Notes under the pieces: generated by a model
Seen by the model: the letters and a program-made list of their open reading frames with translations, nothing else
Databases searched by the model: none
What the model was told of the DNA's origin: nothing
Part shown: piece by piece, positions 18,896-29,138 of the stretch
How positions within the stretch are numbered: position 1 is the first letter of the stretch
How the letters are laid out: each line of letters starts with the position of its first letter
Origin: Atlantibacter subterraneus
Lineage (GTDB): Bacteria > Pseudomonadota > Gammaproteobacteria > Enterobacterales > Enterobacteriaceae
Reading direction: 5' to 3'
DNA: 64,000 nt
NCBI RefSeq assembly: GCF_007570865.1
Contig: NZ_VLPS01000003.1
Location: 310,001-374,000 of the forward strand
Translations under genes and position numbers: made by a program

Positions 18896-19669
18896 ATGTC
18901 TGACAATAAATTAAACGTTACCGACCTGCACAAACGCTACGGCGAGCATGAAGTGCTTAAAGGGGTCTCGCTTAAGGCCAATGCCGGGGATGTGATCAGC
19001 ATCATCGGTTCCTCAGGCTCGGGTAAAAGTACCTTTTTACGCTGCATCAACTTCCTCGAAAAACCGAGTGAAGGCACCATCGTGGTGAATAACCAGAATA
19101 TCGGCCTGGTGCGCGATAAAGACGGCCAACTGAAGGTGGCGGATAAAAACCAGCTGCGCCTGCTGCGTACCCGTCTGACCATGGTGTTCCAGCACTTCAA
19201 CCTGTGGAGCCACATGACGGTGCTGGAAAACGTCATGGAAGCGCCGGTGCAGGTGCTGGGGCTGAGCAAGCAGGAAGCCCGCGAACGTGCGGTCAAATAT
19301 CTTGAGAAAGTGGGCATCGACGCCCGCGCCCAGGGGAAATATCCGGTGCATCTTTCCGGCGGCCAGCAGCAGCGCGTTTCCATCGCCCGTGCGCTGGCCA
19401 TGGAGCCGGAAGTGCTGCTGTTCGATGAGCCGACCTCCGCGCTGGATCCAGAACTGGTGGGCGAAGTATTGCGCATCATGCAGAAGCTGGCGGAAGAGGG
19501 CAAAACCATGGTGGTGGTGACCCACGAAATGGAATTTGCCCGCCACGTCTCCAGCCATGTCATTTTCCTGCATCAGGGGAAAATCGAAGAAGAGGGCGCG
19601 CCGGACGAGCTGTTTAACAACCCGAAAAGCCAGCGCCTGCAACAGTTCCTGAAAGGCTCGCTGAAGTAA
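18896..19669 (+). CDS. hisP: Histidine/basic amino acid ABC transporter ATP-binding protein HisP
   Basis: ATPase that drives import through HisQM. The 257 residues equal the E. coli length. Walker [10 protein letters not shown] (38-46), ABC signature [15 protein letters not shown] at about 153, Walker [14 protein letters not shown] at about 174-186, and the switch His in VVTHEMEFA. Last gene of hisJQMP. Confidence 0.98.
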   Translation: MSDNKLNVTDLHKRYGEHEVLKGVSLKANAGDVISIIGSSGSGKSTFLRCINFLEKPSEGTIVVNNQNIGLVRDKDGQLKVADKNQLRLLRTRLTMVFQHFNLWSHMTVLENVMEAPVQVLGLSKQEARERAVKYLEKVGIDARAQGKYPVHLSGGQQQRVSIARALAMEPEVLLFDEPTSALDPELVGEVLRIMQKLAEEGKTMVVVTHEMEFARHVSSHVIFLHQGKIEEEGAPDELFNNPKSQRLQQFLKGSLK

Positions 19670-19683
19670 ATCCTGCCTGTTAA

Positions 19684-19712
19684 CGGGAAAGCATCGATCA
19701 GCCGCTTTCCCG
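19684..19712. terminator. Hairpin between hisP and the convergent SorC-type regulator
   Basis: Perfect 9 bp stem CGGGAAAGC/GCTTTCCCG with an 11-base loop, in the gap between two convergent genes. T-runs are weak on both sides. Confidence 0.6.
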
Positions 19713-19720
19713 CTTGCGCT

Positions 19721-20668
19721 TTATTCAGCCAGCAATTTTAATGCGCTGGCTTCATCGGTCACTAACCCGGAAACCCAGCCGCCGCGCAGCGCCGCCCGGA
19801 TTGCCGGGTATTTTTTCTCACCCCCTGCAAAGCCAATAATCGGCCGCGTGGTATGGCTCTCCAGCGGCACGCTGGTCAGCAGTTGGTCCAGTTCGCCGAT
19901 GATGCGCTCGCCGTTATGATCGAAAAAATGGCCCAGCATTTCACCCGCCACGCCGCGTTTTTCCAGACTGTGTACCTGCTCGTCGGTGATAAAGCCTTCC
20001 GCATTCAGCGGGCAGCCAATTGAGACATCGCCGATGCCTAAAAAGGCGACGTGCGCATTCAGCGCGCGGGCGGCGACCCGCTGGTAGACCTGATGCTGGC
20101 ACCACATCGCTTTGTCGTCCGGGCTGTCCGCGTACAGCGGCGCGGGGACGAAAAAGTATTTACCCTGCATTTTTTCCGCCATCCGCAGCGGCACATCATA
20201 ACGGGTACCCGAATCATCGCGGGCGATGGCCCCGATCATCGACACGCAGTGATGCTGCGGGCGTTCGGTCCAGGGCAGGGCATCGATAATCGATCGTAAG
20301 GTCTTCCCTGAACCCACACCAAAAACTTGCGGCTGCTCTTCGGCGATGTACTGCGACATCACTTCTGCGCCTTCCACCGCCAGCATTTGTTGGATCGCTT
20401 CGTTGTCCAGCGACGCAGAGGGCACCACGCGGCACAGCGACAGGCCATGTTTTTCCTGGAGCGCCGCCGCCAGCTTAAGGCAGTGGGTAACCGGATGCGC
20501 GATTTTCACGCTCACCATGCCCTGTTCGCGCGCCGAGGAAATTAAGCGCTGCGCCACTTGCCGGGATAACCCGAGCGTTTTGGCGATTTCCTGTTGGGTT
20601 AGCCCCGCGACGTAATACATCCATGCAGCCCGCGCAGCCTGTTCCTGTTTTTTCTCTTCTTTGCTCAT
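19721..20668 (-). CDS. SorC-family sugar-responsive transcriptional regulator of the arabinitol operon
   Basis: The 315 residues have an N-terminal helix-turn-helix (about 23-46, LTQQEIAKTLGLSRQVAQRL) and a C-terminal sugar-binding domain with VFGVGSGKTLRSIIDAL and HVAFLGIGDVS, the SorC/DeoR-effector type. It is divergent from dalD across a 192 bp gap that carries three copies of one 15 bp motif, so it very likely controls dalDKT in response to D-arabinitol or a phosphorylated product. The Klebsiella counterpart is called dalR; I am not certain of one-to-one orthology, nor whether it activates or represses. Confidence 0.88.
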   Translation of the reverse strand: MSKEEKKQEQAARAAWMYYVAGLTQQEIAKTLGLSRQVAQRLISSAREQGMVSVKIAHPVTHCLKLAAALQEKHGLSLCRVVPSASLDNEAIQQMLAVEGAEVMSQYIAEEQPQVFGVGSGKTLRSIIDALPWTERPQHHCVSMIGAIARDDSGTRYDVPLRMAEKMQGKYFFVPAPLYADSPDDKAMWCQHQVYQRVAARALNAHVAFLGIGDVSIGCPLNAEGFITDEQVHSLEKRGVAGEMLGHFFDHNGERIIGELDQLLTSVPLESHTTRPIIGFAGGEKKYPAIRAALRGGWVSGLVTDEASALKLLAE

Positions 20669-20722
20669 GACGTAACCCCTGATTCAACTGCCTGTAGTGT
20701 ATCGCGCCAGGAGAAATATCAA

Positions 20723-20850
20723 AAATGGGCATTTGCCAAGGTAGAGGGCAAAAGATTAATTTTGTGACGCGACTCCCGGAAAGGATCGGGGACTGGCGAC
20801 TAACATACCTGAAACGGGCAAATGCTCATTTAATTGGCAAATACTCAGTG
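20723..20850. promoter_or_regulatory. Three operator-like repeats between the SorC regulator and dalD
   Basis: Motif AAATGRGCATTTGCC occurs as AAATGGGCATTTGCC at 20723-20737 (+ strand), as the reverse complement GGCAAATGCTCATTT at 20817-20831, and as GGCAAATACTCAGTG at 20836-20850, again on the - strand. The two dalD-proximal copies are 19 bp apart start to start. The lone copy is closer to the regulator start. This layout fits binding by the divergent SorC-type protein with looping or autoregulation. Confidence 0.65.
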
Positions 20851-20860
20851 TGGGGTGTGT

Positions 20861-22255
20861 ATGAATAATCAAAGCGTGTGGATGCATATTGGTGCCGGTT
20901 CATTTCATCGGGCTCATCAGGCGTGGTACTTACACAAACTGCGCGAGCAGGGCGACGACAGCTGGAGTATTGCGCTGGGAAATATTCGCGATGACGCCAA
21001 CGCCTTGCTTACGCAACTGGATAAGCAGCAGGGCGCTTATGTGCTGGAAACCGTTTCACCGGAGGGCGAGCGGCATTACGAGCAACTTTCCTCTATCAAA
21101 AAAATCCTGCCGTGGGACGCACAAATTAGCGCGCTGATTGAACAGGGCGCGCAGCCGAACACCCGCGTTATCGCCTTTACCGTCACCGAAAGCGGCTATT
21201 ACCTGACGCCGGAACATGAACTGGATCTGACTCAGGCGGACGTGAAGGCGGATTTAGCGGGCGGTATTCGTACCCTTTATGGCGCGCTCACCCGCATCCT
21301 GAAACGCCGCGTTGAGCTGGGCGGCACGCCAGTCACCTTGCTGAACTGCGATAACTTGCGTCATAACGGCGAGCGCTTTCGCCACGGTTTTCTCTCGTTC
21401 CTGAAAGCGAAGCAGGAAACGGCGCTGTATGACTGGGTGAGCGCCAATACCACCTCGCCGAACACCATGGTTGACCGCATCACGCCGCGCCCGACGCCGG
21501 ACGTGGCGGAACGCGTTAAGGCGGCAACGGGGATTCAGGACGCCGTGCCGGTGATGGGCGAGTCGTTTATTCAGTGGGTGATTGAGGATGATTTCATCGC
21601 CGGACGCCCGGCGCTGGAGAAGGTCGGCGTGGAGCTGGTGGATTCGGTGCTGCCCTGGGAAGAGGCCAAGATCCGTATTCTTAACGCCACCCACAGCTGC
21701 ATCGCCTGGGCGGGAACGCTGATTGGGCTTTCTTATATCGACGACAGCACCCGCCATCCGGTGATCCGCCAGCTGGCCTGGGAATACGTGTCACAGGACG
21801 TGATCCCGTCTCTGACCCCGAGTCCGCTCGATTTAGGCGACTATCGCGATGTAGTGCTGGCGCGCTTTAGCAATCCGCATATCAAAGATACCAACCAGCG
21901 CGTCGCCGCCGACGGGCTGTCAAAAATCCCCGGCATGGTGACGCCGACCTTAATCCAGTGCTACGCGCGCGGCAGCGAGCCGCAGGCCAGCGCGGTGCTT
22001 CCGGCGCTGTTTTACCTGTTCCTCCAGCGCTGGGCGCAGGGGGATCTGCCGTATGAATATCAGGATGGCGTCATGCAGCCCGACACTATCCGGGCGCTGT
22101 TTGCCGGTTCCGATCCGCTGAAAGCCTTTACCTCGGATGAGGCGCTATTCGCGGAGCTGGCGGGTAACGACGCGTTTCATGCGCTGATGGTGCGTACCGT
22201 TGCCCGGATACAAGCCTGGGTGAACGAAACCACCGCACAACCGCTGACTGTGTAA
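20861..22255 (+). CDS. dalD: D-arabinitol 4-dehydrogenase
   Basis: Member of the mannitol/polyol dehydrogenase family, oxidising D-arabinitol to D-xylulose with NAD. The ATG at 20861 gives 464 residues starting [17 protein letters not shown], like Klebsiella DalD. N-terminal NAD motif [34 protein letters not shown], and the catalytic-region block [16 protein letters not shown] are family landmarks. First gene of the operon, 10 bp before dalK, whose kinase activity fits a xylulose product. Related fructuronate or altronate reductases are less likely in this context. Confidence 0.87.
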   Translation: MNNQSVWMHIGAGSFHRAHQAWYLHKLREQGDDSWSIALGNIRDDANALLTQLDKQQGAYVLETVSPEGERHYEQLSSIKKILPWDAQISALIEQGAQPNTRVIAFTVTESGYYLTPEHELDLTQADVKADLAGGIRTLYGALTRILKRRVELGGTPVTLLNCDNLRHNGERFRHGFLSFLKAKQETALYDWVSANTTSPNTMVDRITPRPTPDVAERVKAATGIQDAVPVMGESFIQWVIEDDFIAGRPALEKVGVELVDSVLPWEEAKIRILNATHSCIAWAGTLIGLSYIDDSTRHPVIRQLAWEYVSQDVIPSLTPSPLDLGDYRDVVLARFSNPHIKDTNQRVAADGLSKIPGMVTPTLIQCYARGSEPQASAVLPALFYLFLQRWAQGDLPYEYQDGVMQPDTIRALFAGSDPLKAFTSDEALFAELAGNDAFHALMVRTVARIQAWVNETTAQPLTV

Positions 22256-22265
22256 CGGGGGCGCT

Positions 22266-23732
22266 ATGTATCTGGGAATCGATATCGGCACATCAGAACT
22301 GAAAGCGCTGGTGATTAATGAACAGGGCGAGATCGTTGCTGCGCAACATGCCGCGCTAACCGTGCAGCGCCCGCATCCCCTCTGGGCGGAACAAGATCCG
22401 CAGGCGTGGTGGCAGGCTACCTGTCAGGTTGTGGCGGCGCTGCGCCAGCAGGCACCGGAAGCCTGGGCGGCGATCCGCGCCATTGGCCTGTCCGGCCAGA
22501 TGCACGGCGCGGTGCTGCTGGATAAACAGGGCGAGGTGCTGCGCCCGTGCATTCTGTGGAACGACACGCGAAGCCACCGGGAGTGCGACGACCTGCGCGA
22601 GCGCCATCCAGAAATCATGACCCTCAGCGCCAATATGATCATGCCGGGTTTTACTGCGCCGAAGCTGGCCTGGGTGGCGCGCCATGAACCGGAAATTTTT
22701 CAACAAATCGATAAGGTGCTGCTGCCGAAAGATTATCTGCGCTGGCGCTTAACCGGCGAGTTTGTGAGCGACCCCTCCGACGCAGCGGGCACGCTGTGGC
22801 TTGACGTGGCAAAACGCGACTGGTCTGACGCCTTGCTGGCGGCCACGGATTTACGCCGCGATCAGATGCCGCGCCTGGTGGAAGGCAGCGAAGTAAGCGC
22901 CACGCTGGATGCGGCGCTGGCAACCGAATGGGGCTTAAGCGCGAACGTGGTGATTGCCGGCGGCGGCGGTGATAACGCCACCTCGGCGGTGGGCGTTGGC
23001 GCGGTAAATCCCGGCGATGCGCTGATCTCGCTCGGCACCTCCGGGGTGATCTTTGTGGTCAATGACGCGCTGCAGGCCGATCCGTCATCCGGCGTACATG
23101 CATTCTGCCATGCGCTGCCTGGACGCTGGCATCAAATGAGCGTGATGCTCAGCGCCGCCAGTTGCCTGCGCTGGGTATGTAATCTGCTTGGGGTAACGGA
23201 AAGCCAGCTCATGGAAGAGATGGCGCTGTTAACCGACGAGGAGAAACAGCGCGCGCCGCTGTTTTTACCGTACCTGAGCGGCGAGCGGACGCCGCACAAC
23301 GATCCCGAGGCCAGCGGCAGCTTCTTCAATCTGCGTCATGAGACTCGCCGCGCGCTGCTGGGCTATGCGGTGATTGAAGGCGTGGCGTTCGGCCTGGCGG
23401 ACGGCATGGACGTGCTGGGCGACGCCCGGCAAACCATCACCCGTTGCAGCCTGACCGGCGGCGGCGCGCGCAGCACGCTGTGGGCGCAGTTGATCGCCGA
23501 TGTGCTCGACGTCAGCGTGGTCACCCATCCGGCCAGCTCATCGGGGGCGTTAGGCGCAGCGCGGTTAGCCTGGCTGGCCTGCGGTGCTGATGAGCAAACG
23601 GTTTGCCGTAAACCGCCGGTTCAGCAAACCTTCGAACCCGCCAGCGCGCGCCAGGGCTGGCTGGAAAAACGCCTCGCGCTGTTCCGTCTGCTGTATCAGC
23701 AGCAGCGCCAGGCTCGCGCGCTCTTACCCTGA
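22266..23732 (+). CDS. dalK: Xylulokinase of the arabinitol operon
   Basis: FGGY-family sugar kinase that phosphorylates D-xylulose to D-xylulose 5-phosphate, feeding the pentose phosphate pathway. The 488 residues open with YLGIDIGTSELKALVI. GLSGQMHGAVLLD, ILWNDTRSH and SLTGGGARSTLWAQ (about 397-410) match xylulokinase signatures. It lies between dalD and dalT in one transcription unit; the standard xylB belongs to a different locus in relatives. Confidence 0.9.
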   Translation: MYLGIDIGTSELKALVINEQGEIVAAQHAALTVQRPHPLWAEQDPQAWWQATCQVVAALRQQAPEAWAAIRAIGLSGQMHGAVLLDKQGEVLRPCILWNDTRSHRECDDLRERHPEIMTLSANMIMPGFTAPKLAWVARHEPEIFQQIDKVLLPKDYLRWRLTGEFVSDPSDAAGTLWLDVAKRDWSDALLAATDLRRDQMPRLVEGSEVSATLDAALATEWGLSANVVIAGGGGDNATSAVGVGAVNPGDALISLGTSGVIFVVNDALQADPSSGVHAFCHALPGRWHQMSVMLSAASCLRWVCNLLGVTESQLMEEMALLTDEEKQRAPLFLPYLSGERTPHNDPEASGSFFNLRHETRRALLGYAVIEGVAFGLADGMDVLGDARQTITRCSLTGGGARSTLWAQLIADVLDVSVVTHPASSSGALGAARLAWLACGADEQTVCRKPPVQQTFEPASARQGWLEKRLALFRLLYQQQRQARALLP

Positions 23733-23748
23733 TTGATGAATGATAAAT

Positions 23749-23774
23749 GCCAGGCGCGGACACCGACGCCTGGC
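23749..23774 (+). other. dalK-dalT intercistronic hairpin
   Basis: 8 bp stem GCCAGGCG/CGCCTGGC with a 10-base loop and no T-run, between dalK and dalT. It could tune expression of the transporter gene relative to the enzymes. Confidence 0.45.
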
Positions 23775-23805
23775 CCCCCTGTACCCTGTGAAGAGGAAGA
23801 TTGTG

Positions 23806-25086
23806 ATGCAATCGCAACAATACTGGTTTGGTTTACCCAAACATCTGCTGTGGGGTTTTATCGCTATCGCCATTTTTATGAGCGGCGATGGTTTCGAGAT
23901 GGCGTTCCTGTCAAAACACATTACCGACATGGGATTCAGCCCGGCGCAGTCGGCGATGGTATTTGCCGTTTACGGTTTTGCCGCCGCGCTGGCGGCCTGG
24001 GCCTCCGGCGTCGTGGCGGAACTGATCACCCCGCAAAAAGCCATGGCAATCGGCTTTGTGCTGTGGTGCGTGATGCACGCGCTGTTTATGGCGCTGGGGC
24101 TCGGGATGCGCAATTATCCGCTGATGCTGCTGTTTTACGGTATTCGCGGCCTGGCTTATCCGCTGTTTATCTACTCGTTCATGATGATGCTGGTGCAGGT
24201 GTTACCGCGTGAGAAACTGGCGGCGGCAACCGGCTGGTTCTGGGCAATGTACTCTGTGGGCATCGGCGTAGTCGGCAGCTATCTGCCGAGCTTTACCATC
24301 CCGATGATGGGCGAAACCGGCACGCTGTGGATGGCGATTGGCTGGGTAGCCGTGGGCGGCGTGACGGCGATGATCAGCCTGCGCAACGTGCCGGTGGATC
24401 GCTCGCGGGTGAATCTGCCGATGAAAGAGAAAATGACCGAGCTTTCCCGGGCGGTGACGATCCTGTTTACCAACCGGGACGTGTTCTACGCGTGCCTTAT
24501 CCGCATTATCAACACGCTGTCGCTGTTCGGTTTTGCGATTGTTATGCCGCTGCTGTTTGTCGATCGTCTCGGTTTTACCATTTCGGAATGGCTGCAAATC
24601 TGGGCGGTGTTCTTCTTCGTCACCATCTTCACCAATATCTTTTGGGGAATTATGGGCGAGTATATCGGCTGGATCCGCCAGGTACGCTGGTTCGGCTGTC
24701 TGGGCATGGCGATTGCCAGCCTGTCGTTTTACTATCTGCCGATGTGGGCGGGCCATAATTTTGCCATAGCGCTGATCCCGGCGGTGCTGCTGGGGATTTT
24801 CGTCGCCGCCTTTGTGCCGATGACGGCAGTGTTTCCTACGCTTGAGCCGCATCATAAAGGCGCAGCGGTTTCAATTTATAACCTGTCGGCTGGCATGAGT
24901 AACTTTGTCGCCCCCGCCATTGCGTCGCTGATCCTGCCGTTTTTCGATATTGTCGGGGTGGTGTGGGCGTACACCGGTTTGTATCTCTTTGCTGGCGTGT
25001 TGACCTTTATCATCAAGGTGCCGCAGCCCAAACGGGCCGCGAAAGCGGTGGAGGCCTCAGACGGCTATTCACAACAGCGTATTTAA
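23806..25086 (+). CDS. dalT: MFS polyol transporter, D-arabinitol uptake
   Basis: Inner-membrane major facilitator with about 12 hydrophobic segments in 426 residues, resembling Klebsiella DalT/RbtT. The ATG at 23806 is preceded by AAGAGGAAG at good spacing and gives MQSQQYWFGLPKHLLWG, the family N-terminus. GIRGLAYPLFIYSFMMM and the C-terminal LSAGMSNFVAPAIASLI are conserved family stretches. Substrate is inferred from dalD-dalK; ribitol is the alternative. A convergent terminator follows. Confidence 0.85.
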   Translation: MQSQQYWFGLPKHLLWGFIAIAIFMSGDGFEMAFLSKHITDMGFSPAQSAMVFAVYGFAAALAAWASGVVAELITPQKAMAIGFVLWCVMHALFMALGLGMRNYPLMLLFYGIRGLAYPLFIYSFMMMLVQVLPREKLAAATGWFWAMYSVGIGVVGSYLPSFTIPMMGETGTLWMAIGWVAVGGVTAMISLRNVPVDRSRVNLPMKEKMTELSRAVTILFTNRDVFYACLIRIINTLSLFGFAIVMPLLFVDRLGFTISEWLQIWAVFFFVTIFTNIFWGIMGEYIGWIRQVRWFGCLGMAIASLSFYYLPMWAGHNFAIALIPAVLLGIFVAAFVPMTAVFPTLEPHHKGAAVSIYNLSAGMSNFVAPAIASLILPFFDIVGVVWAYTGLYLFAGVLTFIIKVPQPKRAAKAVEASDGYSQQRI

Positions 25087-25091
25087 CATTA

Positions 25092-25111
25092 AGGGCCGCA
25101 ATCGCGGCCCT
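25092..25111. terminator. Convergent terminator dalT / yfcH
   Basis: Perfect 8 bp stem AGGGCCGC/GCGGCCCT with a 4-base loop in the 31 bp gap between the convergent stops. Confidence 0.75.
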
Positions 25112-25117
25112 GGTTAT

Positions 25118-26011
25118 TTAGCGCACCACGTCATGCAGCGCTTCTTCTAAATCGAACCAGCGGAAGCCAAACCCCGATTCTTCAAGGCGCTTCGGCAACG
25201 CCCGCTGCCCGCCGAGCACCAGTACGGCGGATTCCCCCATCATCAGCTTGATGGCGGTGGCCGGCGCGCGAACGATTGCCGGACGGCTTAAAACATGGCC
25301 CAGGGTATGCGCGAACTGCTCGTTGCGCACAGGATAGGGCGACACCATATTGAACGGCCCGCGCAGATCGTTATTCAGCAGCCAGAGAATGCCGTTGACC
25401 ATATCGTCGACGTGGATCCAGGCCAGGTACTGACGCCCGTTGCCCATCGGCCCGCCCAAACCGGTGCGGAACAGCGGCACGATTTTCCCCAGCATCCCGC
25501 CTTCCGGGGCGAACACCGCGCCGGTGCGTAGCAGGCAGACGCGGGTTTTATCGCTTTGCGCCTGGCAGGCGATCTGCTCCCATTTGGCGCACAGCTTATG
25601 GGTAAATTCGTTATGCGGCGGCTCGTCTTCCGTTACCACCACTTCGCCGAGATCGCCGTAATAGCCGGTCGCCGACCCGGAAATCAGCACCGACGGCGGG
25701 TTATCGCTGGCTTTAATCAGCGTGACCAGCCGTTGGGTGATTTGCCAGCGGCTCTGGCACAGCCGCTGTTTTTGCGCCGCCGTCCAGCGCTTATCGGCGA
25801 TGGGCTCGCCCGCCAGGTTAATCACGGCGTCGAATTCATCCAGATCCTGGGCGTCGGACAGGCCTTTCCAGACGTTGATGCGCGGATCGAGCCGGGAGCG
25901 CGCCTTTTCCGGATCGCGCGTCACGACCGTCACGTTATTCCCCAGCGCCAACAGCCGTGGCACCAGATGGCGGCCAATCAGGCCGGTGCCGCCGGTAACC
26001 AGAATATTCAT
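25118..26011 (-). CDS. yfcH: YfcH, TIGR01777-type NAD(P)-binding epimerase family protein
   Basis: The 297 residues match the E. coli length. Extended SDR fold with N-terminal [16 protein letters not shown] and the family-specific C-terminal DUF1731 ([16 protein letters not shown]). The substrate is not known. Databases sometimes call this family cell division inhibitor SulA, which is a naming error. Last gene of the apparent yfcG-folX-yfcH row. Confidence 0.93.
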   Translation of the reverse strand: MNILVTGGTGLIGRHLVPRLLALGNNVTVVTRDPEKARSRLDPRINVWKGLSDAQDLDEFDAVINLAGEPIADKRWTAAQKQRLCQSRWQITQRLVTLIKASDNPPSVLISGSATGYYGDLGEVVVTEDEPPHNEFTHKLCAKWEQIACQAQSDKTRVCLLRTGAVFAPEGGMLGKIVPLFRTGLGGPMGNGRQYLAWIHVDDMVNGILWLLNNDLRGPFNMVSPYPVRNEQFAHTLGHVLSRPAIVRAPATAIKLMMGESAVLVLGGQRALPKRLEESGFGFRWFDLEEALHDVVR

Positions 26012-26029
26012 GCAACCTCCCGGTTGCGC

Positions 26030-26392
26030 TTAGCCCCGCCAGCTCATGGTCATCGACACCGAGTCGGCATAGCGTAGCGCGTGAAGTTTATCGATCTCCA
26101 CTTCAGCATAGGTGACCCAATGATGTTCCCGCACGATATTGAGCACATCCTGAGTTAATTTTTCGAGCAAAGAGAATCGGTTATTCTCGACGTGCTGAAT
26201 GATGGCTTTGGTTATGGTGCGATAATTTAACGCGTCCTGAATGTCTTCGCTGGTCCTCGCCTTATCGGCGGGGTAGTGGATCGCCACATTGATGACGATA
26301 TCCTGCCGGTTGGCGATCTCTTCTTCCTTGATGCCGATAAAGGCGCGCAGGCGTAAGTTTTTGATGCGGATGATGGCGTCCGGCTGTGACAT
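26030..26392 (-). CDS. folX: Dihydroneopterin triphosphate 2'-epimerase
   Basis: Epimerises 7,8-dihydroneopterin triphosphate to the monapterin form, leading towards tetrahydromonapterin. The ATG at 26392 gives 120 residues ([20 protein letters not shown]), the E. coli length. It has the FolB/FolX tunnelling fold, with [18 protein letters not shown] and [21 protein letters not shown]. It sits between yfcG and yfcH, as in E. coli. Confidence 0.97.
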   Translation of the reverse strand: MSQPDAIIRIKNLRLRAFIGIKEEEIANRQDIVINVAIHYPADKARTSEDIQDALNYRTITKAIIQHVENNRFSLLEKLTQDVLNIVREHHWVTYAEVEIDKLHALRYADSVSMTMSWRG

Positions 26393-26469
26393 GAAACTCT
26401 CTCCATAATGATTCTGCCTCGCTATCATACCTTGCCGCCGCCGTCTCGCCCACGCGCGCTGCGCCAGAG

Positions 26470-27873
<1,404 letters not shown>

Positions 27874-27928
27874 TAAGCGTGGCGGGATCGGCTATGATGC
27901 TGATACGGAAATTTTGCTTATGAGGTGA

Positions 27929-28483
27929 ATGATGAAACTGATGTTCGCATCAGATATTCATGGTTCTCTACCCGCCACGGAACGGGTGCTGGCGCTGTTT
28001 GAACAGAGTGGCGCAAGCTGGTTGATTTTACTGGGCGACCTGCTGAATCACGGCCCGCGCAACGCGCTGCCCGACGGTTACGCACCAGCGCAGGTCGCGG
28101 AGAAACTCAACGCGTATGCGTCGCGAATTATCGCGGTGCGCGGCAACTGCGACAGCGAAGTGGACCAGATGCTGCTCCATTTCCCAATTACCGCGCCCTG
28201 GCAGCAGGTGCTGCTGGCTCAGCAACGGCTTTTTTTAACCCACGGGCACCTCTGGCAGCCGGAAAATCTGCCACCCTTAAGTGAACGTGATGTGTTTGTG
28301 TATGGTCATACTCATATCCCGGTGGCGCAACAGGGCGAAAGCTGCCTGCTGTTCAATCCGGGGTCGGTGAGCATACCCAAAGGGGGCTTTGCCCCAAGCT
28401 ATGGCATGCTGGATGATGGCGTTCTGAGCGTTCAGACGCTGGATGATTGCCGGGTTATTGCGCAGATGGCAATTACCCCGTAA
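27929..28483 (+). CDS. yfcE: Phosphodiesterase YfcE
   Basis: Calcineurin-type metallophosphodiesterase active on model phosphodiesters. All metal motifs are visible: DIHGS, GDLLNHG, VRGNCD, THGHL and GHTHIPV. With the ATG at 27929 it has 184 residues; the next ATG at 27932 is equally possible. The fold ends with FNPGSVSIPKGG, typical of MJ0936-like enzymes. Confidence 0.95.
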   Translation: MMKLMFASDIHGSLPATERVLALFEQSGASWLILLGDLLNHGPRNALPDGYAPAQVAEKLNAYASRIIAVRGNCDSEVDQMLLHFPITAPWQQVLLAQQRLFLTHGHLWQPENLPPLSERDVFVYGHTHIPVAQQGESCLLFNPGSVSIPKGGFAPSYGMLDDGVLSVQTLDDCRVIAQMAITP

Positions 28484-28537
28484 TTTACCCACTTACTCAA
28501 TATGCGCCGCGAGAGCGCTTCTCGAAAAGGTTTTCTA

Positions 28538-29092
28538 ATGGTTGAGCAGAATCATTTGGCGGGGACGGAATGGGTCGATATTGTCAGTGAAGACAATGAA
28601 GTTATCGCCCAGTGCAGTCGTGAGCAGATGCGTGCTGAACGCCTGAGACATCGTGCCACTTATATCGTGGTGCATGACGGGATGGGCAAAATTCTGGTGC
28701 AGCGCCGTACGGAAAACAAAGATTTTCTGCCCGGTATGCTGGATGCTACCGCGGGCGGCGTGGTGCAGTCAGAAGAAGCGATGCTGGATTCCGCACGTCG
28801 CGAGGCCGAAGAGGAGTTAGGCATTGCGGGCGTGCCGTTTGCCGAGCACGGTATGTTCTATTTTGAAGATGAGCATTGCCGGGTGTGGGGCGGTTTGTTT
28901 AGCTGCGTTTCCCACGGACCGTTCGCGCTTCAGGAAGAAGAAGTCAGCGAAGTCAGCTGGATGGAGCCGGAAGAGATCACCGCGCGCTGCGATGAGTTCA
29001 CACCGGATTCCCTGAAAGCGCTGGCGCTGTGGATGACCCGTAACGCCAAAAATGAATCGGCCAAAAAAGAGAAGCAGGAAGAGACCGAATAG
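28538..29092 (+). CDS. yfcD: Nudix hydrolase YfcD
   Basis: The ATG at 28538, after AAAAGG, gives 184 residues (E. coli 180). The Nudix box spans about 73-95, ending [30 protein letters not shown] precedes it, as in isopentenyl-diphosphate isomerase-like Nudix proteins. The substrate is unknown. The C-terminal tail is Lys/Glu-rich. Convergent with yfcC, with a hairpin between them. Confidence 0.95.
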   Translation: MVEQNHLAGTEWVDIVSEDNEVIAQCSREQMRAERLRHRATYIVVHDGMGKILVQRRTENKDFLPGMLDATAGGVVQSEEAMLDSARREAEEELGIAGVPFAEHGMFYFEDEHCRVWGGLFSCVSHGPFALQEEEVSEVSWMEPEEITARCDEFTPDSLKALALWMTRNAKNESAKKEKQEETE

Positions 29093-29105
29093 CCCCCCGC
29101 ATGAC

Positions 29106-29129
29106 GCCCTCGCCTGGCCTGGCGAGGGC
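29106..29129. terminator. Convergent hairpin yfcD / yfcC
   Basis: Perfect 9 bp stem GCCCTCGCC/GGCGAGGGC with a 6-base loop between two convergent stops; no T-run. Confidence 0.6.
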
Positions 29130-29138
29130 AATCCCGAG

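Noticed and set aside
19670-25117. Genomic island or prophage around the dal cluster
   Set aside because: No integrase, transposase, tRNA target, flanking direct repeats or shift in base composition was seen, so I describe it only as an accessory operon.
25118-26011. Calling yfcH a SulA cell division inhibitor
   Set aside because: The protein is an SDR-type epimerase with DUF1731 and bears no resemblance to SulA; the name is a propagated annotation error.
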